Shown here piece by piece: positions 8,861-17,781 of a DNA stretch of 64,000 bases (position 1 is the stretch's first letter; each line of letters begins with the position of its first letter). The stretch lies in NCBI RefSeq assembly GCF_042650125.1, contig NZ_JBHSAP010000007.1, forward strand, positions 434,001 through 498,000, written 5' to 3'. This DNA is from Salinithrix halophila (lineage in GTDB: Bacteria > Bacillota > Bacilli > Thermoactinomycetales > DSM-45169). The notes beneath the pieces were generated by a model. It did no database searches. It was not told the origin of the DNA and saw nothing but the letters and a program-made list of their open reading frames with translations. Both the position numbers and the translations under genes were made by a program.

Positions 8861-8900
8861 ATAACAACGCCCCCCTCTGGGATGAGGGGGGCGTTGTTAT
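8861..8900 (-). terminator. Perfect 17-bp hairpin downstream of yuzD
   Basis: ATAACAACGCCCCCCTC pairs perfectly with its complement at 8884-8900 across a 6-base loop. On the minus strand it is followed by GGGGATTTTT, which fits a terminator for yuzD, although the T-run begins five bases after the stem. Confidence 0.65.
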
Positions 8901-8928
8901 AGTCACTTATGGAGCTGATCCAATGATG

Positions 8929-9261
8929 TTAAGCGTCGGCTTCAAAGGCCGGCATAAGCCCCATAGAATCCAGTTTCCGCCTGATTTCTTTCAGTTTCGG
9001 ATTTCCTTCGCCGACGATGTCATTATCGATCACAACCACCGGATACCAGAGATCTTCCTCCACCACCCGACGGGAGAAGGCAGCCTCCTCCTCCCCCTTC
9101 GGGTGATGGATATCGACGTAACGAACGAGGATCCGTTCCCCGTAACGACGGCCCAAAGCTGCCTCCAACCAGGCGGCGGTCTCCTTCGCCGAGGGCAGAT
9201 TGACACAACTGGCACACAAATCTTCAGCACCGTAAACATGGATAACGATTGGATCAGTCAT
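8929..9261 (-). CDS. yuzD: YuzD-like DUF1462 protein
   Basis: 110 aa matching the YuzD/DUF1462 family: IVIHVYGAEDLCASCVNLPS at the start (CxxC in a thioredoxin-like strand-loop), SAKETAAWLEAAL, RYVDIHHP, and YPVVVIDNDIVGEGNPKL near the end, where cis-Pro and EGNPKLK are typical. The fold predicts a thioredoxin-like protein with a CASC active site, but no reaction is established. The ATG at 9261 is 8 bases after AGGAGG. The gene lies just downstream of mccB on the same strand, with 62 bases between them, so it may be read from the mcc transcript. Confidence 0.85.
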   Translation of the reverse strand: MTDPIVIHVYGAEDLCASCVNLPSAKETAAWLEAALGRRYGERILVRYVDIHHPKGEEEAAFSRRVVEEDLWYPVVVIDNDIVGEGNPKLKEIRRKLDSMGLMPAFEADA

Positions 9262-9323
9262 AGGAGAGACCTCCTTTTTCCCGTCGGTTCCCTGGGCGAG
9301 ACCGGAGATGTCCTTGTTCGGGG

Positions 9324-10457
9324 TCAGCGCAGGGCTTGTTCCAAGTCCTCTATCAAGTCATCCACATCTTCAACACCTACAGAAATGCGGATCAATCCGT
9401 CTGTGATTCCCAACTCTCGGCGTCGTTCCGGTGGAATCGATGCGTGAGTCATCCGGGCCGGGACCGATATAAGGCTTTCTACCGCCCCCAAACTCTCCGC
9501 CAGGGTAAACCAGCGGGTGCGGGACAGGATTTCCTCGGCACGCTTCCCATCGCCCGCGTCAAAGGAAATCATTCCCCCAAAACCGCGGGCCTGACGGATC
9601 GCAATATCGTGATCAGGGTGGGTTTTCAAGCCCGGATAATAAACCGATCCGACGTCAGGGCGGCTCACCAGCCACTCCGCTAGCCTCCTAGCACCCGTTT
9701 CATGTTGACGCATACGAAGGCCAAGTGTTTTCATCCCCCGCATCAGAAGCCAGGAATCATGGGGCGGCAGGATGCCGCCCATGGAGTTTTGTAGGAAGTG
9801 GATGTCTTCCCCCACTTCCTTATCGCGAGTGACAACCAATCCCGCGACCACATCGCTGTGACCACCCAGGTATTTCGTGGCGCTGTGCAGGACGATATCC
9901 GCTCCGAGATCGATGGGATTTTGCCAATAAGGGGTGAGAAAGGTGTTATCCACGATAAGAAGGAGTTCCTTGGAGCGGCAGATTTCCGCCACCTTTCCGA
10001 TGTCCGTTACCTTAAGCAACGGGTTGCTGGGTGTTTCCAAATAAACGGCCTTCGTTTCCGGTAGGATGGCCGCTTCCACCTCTTCGGGACGGCTGGTGTC
10101 TACGAAGGTGGAACGGATGCCAAATCGGTTGAACACTTTGGAAAGGACCCGGTAGGTTCCTCCGTAGATATCATCCCCGACCACCAGGTGATCACCCTGA
10201 TCAAACCGAGCAACCACTGTCGATATAGCAGCCATCCCTGAGGAAAAAGCGAAGCCTCGAGCCCCATTTTCCAGCTCCGCGATTAATTGTTCGAGGGCTT
10301 CCCGAGTTGGGTTGCCCGTTCGGGAGTACTCATATCCGCTATGCTCACCGATCCCGTTCTGTTTATAGGTAGAAACCTGGTAGATCGGGACGCTGACGGC
10401 CCCGGTACGGTCGTCCCCAAAGACGCCGCCGTGGATCAATTTCGTATCGATTCGCAT
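9324..10457 (-). CDS. mccB: Cystathionine gamma-lyase/homocysteine gamma-lyase, MccB type
   Basis: 377-aa PLP enzyme of the Cys/Met metabolism family. Visible motifs are YSRTGNPTR, FSSGMAAIS, DDIYGGTYR, ETPSNPLLKVTDI and the Schiff-base lysine in HSATKYLGGHSDV. MccB cleaves cystathionine to cysteine as the second step of reverse transsulfuration. Length equals that of B. subtilis MccB (379 aa). The start codon is three bases after the mccA stop, with AAGGAG inside the end of mccA, so the pair is translationally coupled. Cystathionine gamma-synthase is a close relative, but pairing with mccA favours the lyase. Confidence 0.88.
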   Translation of the reverse strand: MRIDTKLIHGGVFGDDRTGAVSVPIYQVSTYKQNGIGEHSGYEYSRTGNPTREALEQLIAELENGARGFAFSSGMAAISTVVARFDQGDHLVVGDDIYGGTYRVLSKVFNRFGIRSTFVDTSRPEEVEAAILPETKAVYLETPSNPLLKVTDIGKVAEICRSKELLLIVDNTFLTPYWQNPIDLGADIVLHSATKYLGGHSDVVAGLVVTRDKEVGEDIHFLQNSMGGILPPHDSWLLMRGMKTLGLRMRQHETGARRLAEWLVSRPDVGSVYYPGLKTHPDHDIAIRQARGFGGMISFDAGDGKRAEEILSRTRWFTLAESLGAVESLISVPARMTHASIPPERRRELGITDGLIRISVGVEDVDDLIEDLEQALR

Positions 10458-10459
10458 GT

Positions 10460-11383
10460 TTATTCTCCTTCCTCGTATATCTGCTGGCTAAGATATCGTT
10501 CGCTACTGTCAGGAAAAATCACGACAATATTGGTACCGGAGGGAGCCTTCTCAGCTTCCCGCAGAGCAGCACAGAAAGCAGCTCCGGAAGAGCTCGCAGC
10601 CAACAGCCCTTCCCGTTTGGAAAGTTCCTTTACCATATCAAAGGCGTCCCGGTCCGTCACCATGTGAATACCGTCAAAATAGGAGGGATCCATGTAACCC
10701 GGCATCAGTTCCATCCCGATCCCCTCTGTCTTGTGAGGGCCGGGCTTACCGGTCAAAATAGAGCCTTCCGGTTCCACAATCACCGTTTTGATATCCGGAT
10801 TCCGTTCCTTCAGATAACGGGCGCACCCCATGAAGGTTCCACCGGATCCCGCTCCAGCCACGAAAATGTCGACCTGGCCATCCATCTGTTCCCAAATTTC
10901 CGGCCCCGTGGTTCGATAGTGGGCATCCGGGTTAGCGGGGTTTTGAAACTGCTGCGGACAGAAGGAACCCTCGATCTCTCTTTCCAGTTCTTCCGCGCGC
11001 GCGATGGCTCCCTTCATCCCTTTTTCAGTGGGGGAATTGACCACCTTCGCCCCCAAGGCGCGCATCAATTGCTGTTTCTCTTGGGAAAATCTCTCCGGGA
11101 CGACGAATATCACCCGATACCCCGTCCCGATAGCAGCTAGAGCAAGTCCGATACCCGTGTTACCCGCCGTCGGCTCAATGATCGTTCCTCCCGGCTTTAA
11201 CTGGCCACTCTCTTCCGCCGCCCGAATCAAGGCGAGTCCCAGGCGGTCTTTGACACTGCCACCAGGATTGAAGGACTCTAACTTCGCATAAATGCGAACC
11301 CCTTCCGGGAGCGGAAAATGTTTCACCCGGACAATCGGCGTATTGCCGATCAGATCTTTTATATCTTCATACACGTTTTTCAT
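10460..11383 (-). CDS. mccA: O-acetylserine-dependent cystathionine beta-synthase, MccA type
   Basis: 307-aa fold-type II PLP enzyme of the cysteine synthase/CBS family. The PLP lysine is in FNPGGSVKDRLG, the phosphate loop is EPTAGNTGIGLA, and the C-terminal half has SGAAFCAALREA. MccA condenses O-acetylserine with homocysteine to cystathionine. The start ATG at 11383 (MKNVYEDIKDL) has AGGAAGAGGG 8 bases upstream and gives exactly the B. subtilis MccA length; the longer frame to 11419 is not supported. It forms an operon with mccB. The divergent region 11384-11643 shows no riboswitch that I recognise. Confidence 0.9.
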   Translation of the reverse strand: MKNVYEDIKDLIGNTPIVRVKHFPLPEGVRIYAKLESFNPGGSVKDRLGLALIRAAEESGQLKPGGTIIEPTAGNTGIGLALAAIGTGYRVIFVVPERFSQEKQQLMRALGAKVVNSPTEKGMKGAIARAEELEREIEGSFCPQQFQNPANPDAHYRTTGPEIWEQMDGQVDIFVAGAGSGGTFMGCARYLKERNPDIKTVIVEPEGSILTGKPGPHKTEGIGMELMPGYMDPSYFDGIHMVTDRDAFDMVKELSKREGLLAASSSGAAFCAALREAEKAPSGTNIVVIFPDSSERYLSQQIYEEGE

Positions 11384-11643
11384 GGTCGATTCCCTCTTCC
11401 TAAGCACACTAATCAGCATCGGTCACACTTATCCCATCTTATCATTTTTGTCAGTTGCAGAAAAACCGTGACGGTGACGGCTTCTCCACGCTTTGAAAGA
11501 CAACGGCTGAAAAGATCGATATACTATATGATGAGAAATGGATTCCGGTCGTACCGATTGATTTCACAACTGATCCTGATTACAATATACATGAACGCAA
11601 AGCGCCCTTTTCCACTGGGCCTTTGATGAAAGGAGCATCATCC

Positions 11644-11865
11644 ATGAGAGAGCAAGTACAGGAAGTGTTGGATAAACTACGCCCCTTCATTCAACGGGAC
11701 GGGGGGGACGTAGAATTGGTGGACATCGAAGACGGAGTGGTAAAAGTTCGCCTCCTCGGTGCATGTGGCAGCTGCCCCAGCTCCACGATCACCCTTAAAG
11801 CAGGGATTGAACGTGCCCTGGTTGAAGAAGTCCCCGGCGTTACCGAAGTGGAGCAGGTTCTTTAA
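11644..11865 (+). CDS. NifU-like/Nfu-type Fe-S scaffold protein (YutI-like)
   Basis: 73-aa NifU C-terminal domain protein, a carrier that passes [4Fe-4S] clusters to apo-enzymes. RPFIQRDGGDVELVDIEDG, then the cluster motif GACGSCPSS (CxxC) and TLKAGIERAL are typical. The start ATG at 11644 lies 8 bases after AAAGGAG; the frame open from 11623 lacks a site. The gene is a single unit closed by a 13-bp hairpin, and diverges from mccA. B. subtilis YutI has the same size and lies near yuzB and yuzD, as it does here. Confidence 0.9.
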   Translation: MREQVQEVLDKLRPFIQRDGGDVELVDIEDGVVKVRLLGACGSCPSSTITLKAGIERALVEEVPGVTEVEQVL

Positions 11866-11883
11866 ACCTCCATCTGATCCATC

Positions 11884-11914
11884 GGAAACCGCCTCCTCCT
11901 TGGAGGCGGTTTCC
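11884..11914 (+). terminator. 13-bp perfect hairpin after yutI-like gene
   Basis: GGAAACCGCCTCC pairs with GGAGGCGGTTTCC across loop TCCTT; only a short T-run follows. Confidence 0.7.
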
Positions 11915-11986
11915 ATTTGCGGAGAATTCAAAATCGTGTATGATGAAAGAAATCATTTAATTTTCTGCTTTAAAAGGAGGGGTTTA

Positions 11987-13264
11987 ATGAAATCCCGCAC
12001 CACGCTCCACACAGACCCCGTCTCTCCGGCTCCCGCCTCCGCTAAAAGTCGACTGAAACATATCGGCCCTGGGTTGGTTATGGCAGCGACGGGGGTCGGT
12101 GTGGGTGATCTCGTGGCCGCCTTGGTAGCCGGAACCCTATACGGCCATGTCTTTGTATGGGCGATTGTCATCGGCTCGATCCTGAAGTATATCCTAAATG
12201 AAGGAATCGGCCGTTGGTGTCTAGCTACAGGGCAAACCATCCTTGAAGGGTGGCACTCTCTGGGAAGATGGGCCATGGCATATTTCGGTGTTTATGTGAT
12301 CCTCTGGGGTTTGGTATTCGGTGCAGCCGTCGCTTCGTCGACAGCATTGGCGGCAGCCACGATGTTTCCCATCATGCCCCTATGGGCCTGGGCGATCCTT
12401 CACTCCCTGACTGGCTTTCTCCTGATCTGGAACGGCCGTTACCTGTTCTTTGAGCGAGTGATGCTGATGCTGGTTGGCATCATGTTTGTGACCGTTGTCG
12501 GCTCCGCAGTCATCCTTTTCCCCAACCTAGGAAATCTCTCCCTCGGCTTAGTCCCCCAGCTTCCGTCAGGATCCCTCTTCTATGTTCTGGGATTGGTCGG
12601 TGGAGTCGGCGGGACGGTAACCATGGCCTCTTATGGTTACTGGCTGCGGAAAAAAGGTTGGAATAGCCCCTCCTGGATCCCCACGATGCGTCTAGACACC
12701 ACTGTCGCCTATACCATAACTGGTATCTTCACCCTCTCCCTGCTAGTCATCGGGGCGGAAGTCCTCTTTGGGACGGGAATCATCCTGGAAGGGGAGAAAG
12801 GGATGGTAGACCTTTCCCGTCTCCTCGGAGAACGCCTCGGTGAGATCGTTCGTTGGCTGTTTCTGATCGGATTTTGGGCAGCCTCCTTCACTTCCTTGCT
12901 GGGCGTCTGGAACGGCGTTCCCTACCTGTTTGCCGATTTCGTCCGGCTGACCAAAGGCATTCCGAAGGAACAGAGCGGCGAATACATCTCGGAAAAGAGC
13001 AAACCCTACCGCAGTTACCTCGCTTGGCTCACCTTCCCGCCGATGCTTCTCCTCTTTCTCGGCAAGCCTTTCGCCCTGGTGATCGCTTACGGCACCCTTG
13101 GCGCTCTATTTATGCCCTTTCTCTCCCTCACCCTAATCTGGCTCCTAAATTCCTCCAGAGTGGGAGATCCGTTTAAAAACGGTTGGGTAACCAACCTTCT
13201 TCTCGGCGGAAGTGTCCTCCTGTTTGCCGTGCTCGCCTTCCGGGAAATCTTCGACGTTTTCTAA
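11987..13264 (+). CDS. Divergent NRAMP-family-like membrane transporter
   Basis: 425 aa with about 11 membrane helices. The first helix starts KHIGPGLVMAATGVGVGDL, which is the NRAMP opening GPG, but the metal-binding DPGN motif is replaced by GVGVGD. Helix six reads GVGGTVTMASYGYWLR where classical NRAMP proteins have the MPH metal motif. So the fold is NRAMP/APC-like but both canonical metal ligand sets are missing, and the substrate may not be Mn2+ or Fe2+. The start ATG at 11987 lies just after AAAAGGAGGGG; the long open frame upstream only overlaps the preceding gene. It ends at a bidirectional hairpin. Confidence 0.75.
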   Translation: MKSRTTLHTDPVSPAPASAKSRLKHIGPGLVMAATGVGVGDLVAALVAGTLYGHVFVWAIVIGSILKYILNEGIGRWCLATGQTILEGWHSLGRWAMAYFGVYVILWGLVFGAAVASSTALAAATMFPIMPLWAWAILHSLTGFLLIWNGRYLFFERVMLMLVGIMFVTVVGSAVILFPNLGNLSLGLVPQLPSGSLFYVLGLVGGVGGTVTMASYGYWLRKKGWNSPSWIPTMRLDTTVAYTITGIFTLSLLVIGAEVLFGTGIILEGEKGMVDLSRLLGERLGEIVRWLFLIGFWAASFTSLLGVWNGVPYLFADFVRLTKGIPKEQSGEYISEKSKPYRSYLAWLTFPPMLLLFLGKPFALVIAYGTLGALFMPFLSLTLIWLLNSSRVGDPFKNGWVTNLLLGGSVLLFAVLAFREIFDVF

Positions 13265-13318
13265 AGGTGACGATCCTGGAACGATGGTCAGCTTCCCCGC
13301 CTCCCTATTCAATTAGAA

Positions 13319-13355
13319 CCAAAAACCCCTGGGGTTTTTCCCCCGGGGGTTTTGG
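13319..13355. terminator. Bidirectional terminator between NRAMP-like gene and oppF
   Basis: CCAAAAACCCC...GGGGGTTTTGG outer stem, with an alternative AAAAACCCC-T-GGGGTTTTT inner hairpin. T-runs occur on both strands, fitting convergent genes. Confidence 0.75.
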
Positions 13356-13403
13356 CGTCAGATATCCGTTTTTTAACCATTCTTTATTGGAGCCTTATCC
13401 CTG

Positions 13404-14408
13404 TTACTGCCCTTCTTCTTTTTTCAATGACTCTTCCTGATACAGATGACAGGAAACCCAGTGCATCGGGCGGACTTCTTGCCAGGTCGGAACCTCGTTG
13501 GCACAAATGTCCATCGCCTTCGGACAACGCGTGCGGAACCGGCAACCGCTCGGCGGGTTGATCGGGCTCGGCACGTCCCCCTTCAAGATGATCCGCTCCC
13601 GGCGCTTCTCATTGTTCGGATCCGGGATCGGTACAGCTGACAGGAGAGCCTCTGTATAAGGATGAAGAGGGGTATCATAAAGTTCCTGGCTGTCGGCAAG
13701 CTCCACCAAGTTGCCGAGGTACATCACCCCTACCCGATCACTGATGTATTTCACCATCGATAGGTCATGAGCGATAAAAAGGTAGGTCAACCCTTTTTCC
13801 CGCTGCAACTTCTTCATCAGGTTGACGACCTGGGCTTGGATCGACACATCCAGGGCCGAAATCGGTTCGTCGGCAATGATGAAATCGGGATCCACCGCTA
13901 GAGCTCGAGCAATCCCGATCCGCTGCCGCTGGCCGCCGGAAAATTCATGGGGAAAACGATCAGCGTGTTCCTCATTCAGACCGACTGTCCTAAGGAGTTC
14001 CACTACTGTTTTGCGACGCTCCCGTCCTTTGGCGAGATCGTGGATGTCCAGCCCCTCGGCGATGATATCGCCGACGGTCATACGTGGGTTCAGAGAAGCA
14101 TAGGGGTCTTGAAAGATCATCTGCATTTCCCGATTGAACCGCTTCAGATCTCTCCCCTTCAGATCTTTCGTCGTTTTTCCTTTGAAGCGAATTTCTCCTT
14201 CGGTAGCTTCATAGAGACGAATGATCGTCCGACCGATGGTAGATTTGCCGCAGCCGGACTCCCCGACGAGGCCCAAGGTTTCCCCTTTGTAAACCTCAAA
14301 AGAGATATTATCGACGGCTTGTACGACCTGACCCCTACCGGCGCTGAAGTGTTTTTTCACCTGATTGACTTCGAGGATCTTTTCCACTTTTGGTTCGGCC
14401 ATGCTCAT
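13404..14408 (-). CDS. oppF: Oligopeptide ABC transporter ATP-binding protein OppF
   Basis: 334-aa ATPase subunit, cytoplasmic face of a peptide importer. Walker A is GESGCGKSTIG, the signature is FSGGQRQRIGIARAL, Walker B is FIIADEPISALD, and the C-terminal oligopeptide/dipeptide extension has SGCRFRTRCPKAMDIC, where the cysteines may bind an Fe-S cluster as seen in OppD/DppD relatives. The start ATG at 14408 lies 7 bases after GGAGGGG and overlaps the oppD stop by ATGA. It is the last gene of the operon and converges on the NRAMP-like gene. Confidence 0.95.
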   Translation of the reverse strand: MSMAEPKVEKILEVNQVKKHFSAGRGQVVQAVDNISFEVYKGETLGLVGESGCGKSTIGRTIIRLYEATEGEIRFKGKTTKDLKGRDLKRFNREMQMIFQDPYASLNPRMTVGDIIAEGLDIHDLAKGRERRKTVVELLRTVGLNEEHADRFPHEFSGGQRQRIGIARALAVDPDFIIADEPISALDVSIQAQVVNLMKKLQREKGLTYLFIAHDLSMVKYISDRVGVMYLGNLVELADSQELYDTPLHPYTEALLSAVPIPDPNNEKRRERIILKGDVPSPINPPSGCRFRTRCPKAMDICANEVPTWQEVRPMHWVSCHLYQEESLKKEEGQ

Positions 14409-15433
14409 TGGAAACCCCCTCCTACCAATTTATAAGGAGCCTGGACGGCCGGCGCCATCGGATGCTCCAGCCAACATGCCACCTGGTGAGAACCGGAAGC
14501 ATCAGTTGTTTCAGGCATCTCTTCCTTGCAGATCTTCATTGCATGTTTGCAACGTCCAGCAAAGGGACAACCCTTCGGCGGTGAGAGCAGGTTGGGCGGG
14601 GTCCCTAGAATCGGCGCTAGGTCCTTATCACGGGAAAGGTCCAGCCTCGGCATGGAACCCATCAGCCCCCATGTATACGGATGACGAGGGTGGTTGAAAA
14701 TTTCCTCCACAGTGCCGGTTTCGACCACTTTCCCAGCATACATGACGACGACACGGTCCGCCGTTTCGGCCACCACACCCAGATCATGGGTAATCAAGAT
14801 GATCGACGTCTCCAACTTTTCCTTCAGATCGTTCATCAGATCGAGGATTTGTGCCTGGATTGTCACGTCCAAGGCCGTTGTCGGTTCGTCAGCGATCAGC
14901 AACTTCGGCGCACAGGCCAATGCAATCGCGATCATCGCCCGTTGCCGCATCCCACCGCTAAATTGATGGGGATACTGATTGATTCGAGAGCGAGGACTGG
15001 GGATGCCCACCAGATGCAGCATATCCAGAGCCCTCTTTTTCGCTTCTGCCTTCCCTAGCCGCTGATGCTTGACCAAACCCTCCATGATCTGTCGACCCAC
15101 CGTCATCGTCGGGTTAAGTGAGGTCATCGGATCCTGGAAAATCATCGCGATATCTTTGCCACGGATCCTCTCCATTTGATTCTCCGTCAAACGGGTTAAA
15201 TCCTTCTCTTCGAACAGGATTTTCCCCTTTTTGAAAAAGCCTGGCGGTTGCGGAATCAGCCGCATGATGCTTTGGGAGGTGACGCTCTTCCCACACCCGG
15301 ACTCCCCCACGATGGCCACGGTCTCCCCTTTTTTCACCTCAAAGGAGACGCCGCGTACCGCTTGCACTTCACCGTTGTAGGTCTTAAAAGAAACGTGGAG
15401 ATCGTTAACTTCCAGTACATTGTTTTTTTCCAT
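14405..15433 (-). CDS. oppD: Oligopeptide ABC transporter ATP-binding protein OppD
   Basis: 342-aa ATPase subunit pairing with OppF. Walker A GESGCGKSVTS, signature FSGGMRQRAMIAIAL, Walker B LLIADEPTTALD, and the C-terminal extension KGCPFAGRCKHAMKIC. The start ATG at 15433 (MEKNNVLEV) follows AAGGAAGGAGGG; the frame open to 15481 overlaps the end of oppC and is not needed. It couples to oppF by ATGA. Confidence 0.95.
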   Translation of the reverse strand: MEKNNVLEVNDLHVSFKTYNGEVQAVRGVSFEVKKGETVAIVGESGCGKSVTSQSIMRLIPQPPGFFKKGKILFEEKDLTRLTENQMERIRGKDIAMIFQDPMTSLNPTMTVGRQIMEGLVKHQRLGKAEAKKRALDMLHLVGIPSPRSRINQYPHQFSGGMRQRAMIAIALACAPKLLIADEPTTALDVTIQAQILDLMNDLKEKLETSIILITHDLGVVAETADRVVVMYAGKVVETGTVEEIFNHPRHPYTWGLMGSMPRLDLSRDKDLAPILGTPPNLLSPPKGCPFAGRCKHAMKICKEEMPETTDASGSHQVACWLEHPMAPAVQAPYKLVGGGFQ

Positions 15434-15449
15434 AGAGGTCCCTCCTTCC

Positions 15450-16379
15450 TTATTGGCGTAGCTTGGGATCCAGGGCATCACGCAGACCGTCCCCCACCAG
15501 GTTGAAACTGAACATAATCAGGGATAGGACAGCCGCAGGGTAAAACAGCTGGTGCGGAAAAAGCTGCAATACCTTGTACCCCTCGTTAATCAAAACACCC
15601 AGGCTTGCTGCAGGAGGACGGATACCCAAACCGATAAAAGCAAGGAAGGCCTCAAAAAAGATCGCGGTTGGGATTGAAAACATAATTGTAATAATAACGG
15701 GTCCCATCACGTTGGGAAGCATATGTTTAAGCAACAGCCGTCGTGTACTGGCTCCCAGGGTTCGGGCAGCTAGCACATACTCCTGGGATTTCAACTTCAA
15801 CATCTGCCCCCGGACCACACGGGCCATGGTTACCCAACCGGTGATACCCAAGGCTAACGCAATGGGCCATATCCCGGGATCCATCCATAACAGCAGCAAA
15901 ATAATGACAATCAAATTGGGGACTCCGTACAATACCTCGATAATCCGTTGCATCCAGTTATCCACTTTTCCTCCGTAATAACCGGATATACATCCATAGG
16001 GAACCCCGATGAAAAGATCGAAAGCAGCCGCCAGCAGAGCGACGAGGAGGGAGATGCCCGCTCCATACCAGGTTCGTGTCCACAAGTCCCTCCCCATCTT
16101 ATCCGTTCCGAACCAATGATCCCCGAAAGCTTCTTTATTGGTTTGATCGTAATTGGCACTCCGATAGGTATAATCATTCAAATCAGGCCCGATAATCGCT
16201 AAAAATGCAATCGCCGCCAGAAGGACCAGGCCAATGAGTGCCCCCTTGTTACTGCTAAATCGCCGCCAAACGTCTCCCCAGAAAGTAACCCGTTTACCGA
16301 CAACCTTTTCTTCTGTATCAACCGTCGCCGGCTCAAACATCTCCCGCGTCAATTTTCGCGCTGTCTCCATCTCTCTCAC
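15450..16379 (-). CDS. oppC: Oligopeptide ABC transporter permease OppC
   Basis: 309-aa permease with six membrane helices: an N-terminal cytoplasmic stretch with RRFSSNKGALIG, then the periplasmic-loop motif HWFGTDKMGRDLW typical of OppC/DppC, and the ATPase-docking EAA-like loop in LAARTLGASTRRLLLKHMLPN. Its ATG overlaps the oppB stop by ATGA, showing one transcript. Confidence 0.95.
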   Translation of the reverse strand: MREMETARKLTREMFEPATVDTEEKVVGKRVTFWGDVWRRFSSNKGALIGLVLLAAIAFLAIIGPDLNDYTYRSANYDQTNKEAFGDHWFGTDKMGRDLWTRTWYGAGISLLVALLAAAFDLFIGVPYGCISGYYGGKVDNWMQRIIEVLYGVPNLIVIILLLLWMDPGIWPIALALGITGWVTMARVVRGQMLKLKSQEYVLAARTLGASTRRLLLKHMLPNVMGPVIITIMFSIPTAIFFEAFLAFIGLGIRPPAASLGVLINEGYKVLQLFPHQLFYPAAVLSLIMFSFNLVGDGLRDALDPKLRQ

Positions 16380-17305
16380 TCCTTTCCACCCGCAACCCGA
16401 ATCCGAGGGTCAATCAAGCCATAAAGGATATCCACCAGAAACATACTGAGGATGATCAAGGTGCTGTAGAAAACGGTTACCCCCATAATGACCGTATAGT
16501 CATTGACCGTGATGGAAGTGACGAACAGCTTACCCATTCCCGGAACGGCAAAGATCTGTTCCACTACCATGGAGCCCGTGATCAATCCGATGGACAAAGG
16601 ACCCAACACTGTCACTGCCGGAATCATAGCGTTCCGAAGGGCATGACGGCTGATCGTCGTAAATCGGCTCAACCCTTTAGCCTTCGCCGTTTTCATATAG
16701 TCCTGCCCCAGCACTTCGAGCATTTCTGTCCGCACATAGCGGGCAATCGTGGCGATGACCAGGAACGAGAGGGAAAGCGACGGCAAAATGGTGTGTTCAA
16801 AGGAACCCCATAAACCGACGGGAAGAACTCCCCACTTGACCCCGACATAGTAGGAAAGCAGAGCCGCCATCACAAAATTGGGTACGGAATAACCCAGCGC
16901 GGAGATCACATTGGAGGTATTGTCCACCCAGGTTCCACGGCGAAGTGCGGCGATGGTTCCCAAAAGCATGCCGATCAGAACTCCGAATAAGATTGCTTGC
17001 ACACCCAGTTGTAAAGAAGCCGGGAATCCTTGCATGAGCAGGTTAGTCACACTTCGACCGTCATACTGGAACGAATACCCTAGCTCTCCCTGGATCAGAT
17101 TTCCCATGAATTTAGCATATTGGACAGGCAGCGGCTGATCCAACCCGTACTCCTTTAGGAGAGCTTCCCTCAACTCCCGGGGAATCTTATCCTCATTCTC
17201 CAAAGGCGAACCCGGCATGGTATGCATCAGAAAAAATGTAAAGGTAATAATGACCCATAGCGTAATGAGCATATACGTCATACGCTGCAGGAAATAACGG
17301 CGCAC
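16376..17305 (-). CDS. oppB: Oligopeptide ABC transporter permease OppB
   Basis: 309-aa permease. It begins MRRYFLQRMTYMLITLWVII, the usual OppB/DppB first helix, continues with HTMPGSP and the docking loop KTAKAKGLSRFTTISRHALRN, and ends at DPRIRVAGG. It is separated from oppA by 476 bases that contain a terminator and a second hairpin, so opp B-C-D-F probably depends on read-through or on a separate promoter. Confidence 0.95.
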   Translation of the reverse strand: MRRYFLQRMTYMLITLWVIITFTFFLMHTMPGSPLENEDKIPRELREALLKEYGLDQPLPVQYAKFMGNLIQGELGYSFQYDGRSVTNLLMQGFPASLQLGVQAILFGVLIGMLLGTIAALRRGTWVDNTSNVISALGYSVPNFVMAALLSYYVGVKWGVLPVGLWGSFEHTILPSLSLSFLVIATIARYVRTEMLEVLGQDYMKTAKAKGLSRFTTISRHALRNAMIPAVTVLGPLSIGLITGSMVVEQIFAVPGMGKLFVTSITVNDYTVIMGVTVFYSTLIILSMFLVDILYGLIDPRIRVAGGKE

Positions 17306-17387
17306 ATTTCCACTCCCCTTTCTCTACGGACGAAATGAATGAATAAAAAAACCACGTACTGAATAAAAACCCCCATCATGAGCGCAC

Positions 17388-17420
17388 AGAAGGTATATGC
17401 CGTGACGGCATATACCTTCT
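17388..17420. repeat. Perfect 16-bp inverted repeat in oppA-oppB gap
   Basis: AGAAGGTATATGCCGT, one central G, then its exact complement. The flanks (TCATGAGCG and CGCTTGATGA) continue the pairing imperfectly, giving arms of about 35 bases. No T-run follows closely, so it is not a classic terminator; an mRNA-processing or stabilising hairpin is possible. Confidence 0.7.
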
Positions 17421-17731
17421 TGCACGCTTGATGAGCTCTGCCAATCAGAAACGATCGCTCTTCCCCACAACGGAAACCCATGAAAAAAACAGTCTCCTGG
17501 ACACCTTTTTACCCATGAGTTTTCCCCCTTGAGAGTTTGACACTCCCCATGTCTAAAGGCAAGGGATTCTTGGGAACTCTCGTCAACGGACAGGATATTA
17601 CCAAGCTTAAACGGTCTGCCAACGGCAACCCGCAAAGTAGCAACAATCCATTTCAAGTCTGCTACCCAAAACTATTAATTCGATAAAAACATATCAAATT
17701 CCTTTTTTTTAGGTCTAGCATTTTTTCATAC

Positions 17732-17771
17732 AAAAAGACCCGTTTCCTGTGTTTCGGAAACGGGTCTTTTT
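17732..17771 (-). terminator. Strong terminator directly after oppA
   Basis: AAAAAGACCCGTTTCC pairs fully with GGAAACGGGTCTTTTT across an 8-base loop. It lies 10 bases after the oppA stop and before oppB, a common way to make more binding protein than permease. Confidence 0.9.
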
Positions 17772-17781
17772 TTCCTCTTAA

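Noticed and set aside
8770..9447. 225-aa plus-strand ORF
   Set aside because: Lies opposite yuzD and the end of mccB, no ribosome site, composition of an antisense frame.
11384..11643. Possible S-box or T-box riboswitch ahead of mccA
   Set aside because: No conserved riboswitch core, no terminator/antiterminator pair; the region is a short divergent promoter.
17324..17656. Small ORFs in the oppA-oppB gap
   Set aside because: They cross the inverted repeat, lack ribosome sites and resemble no protein.
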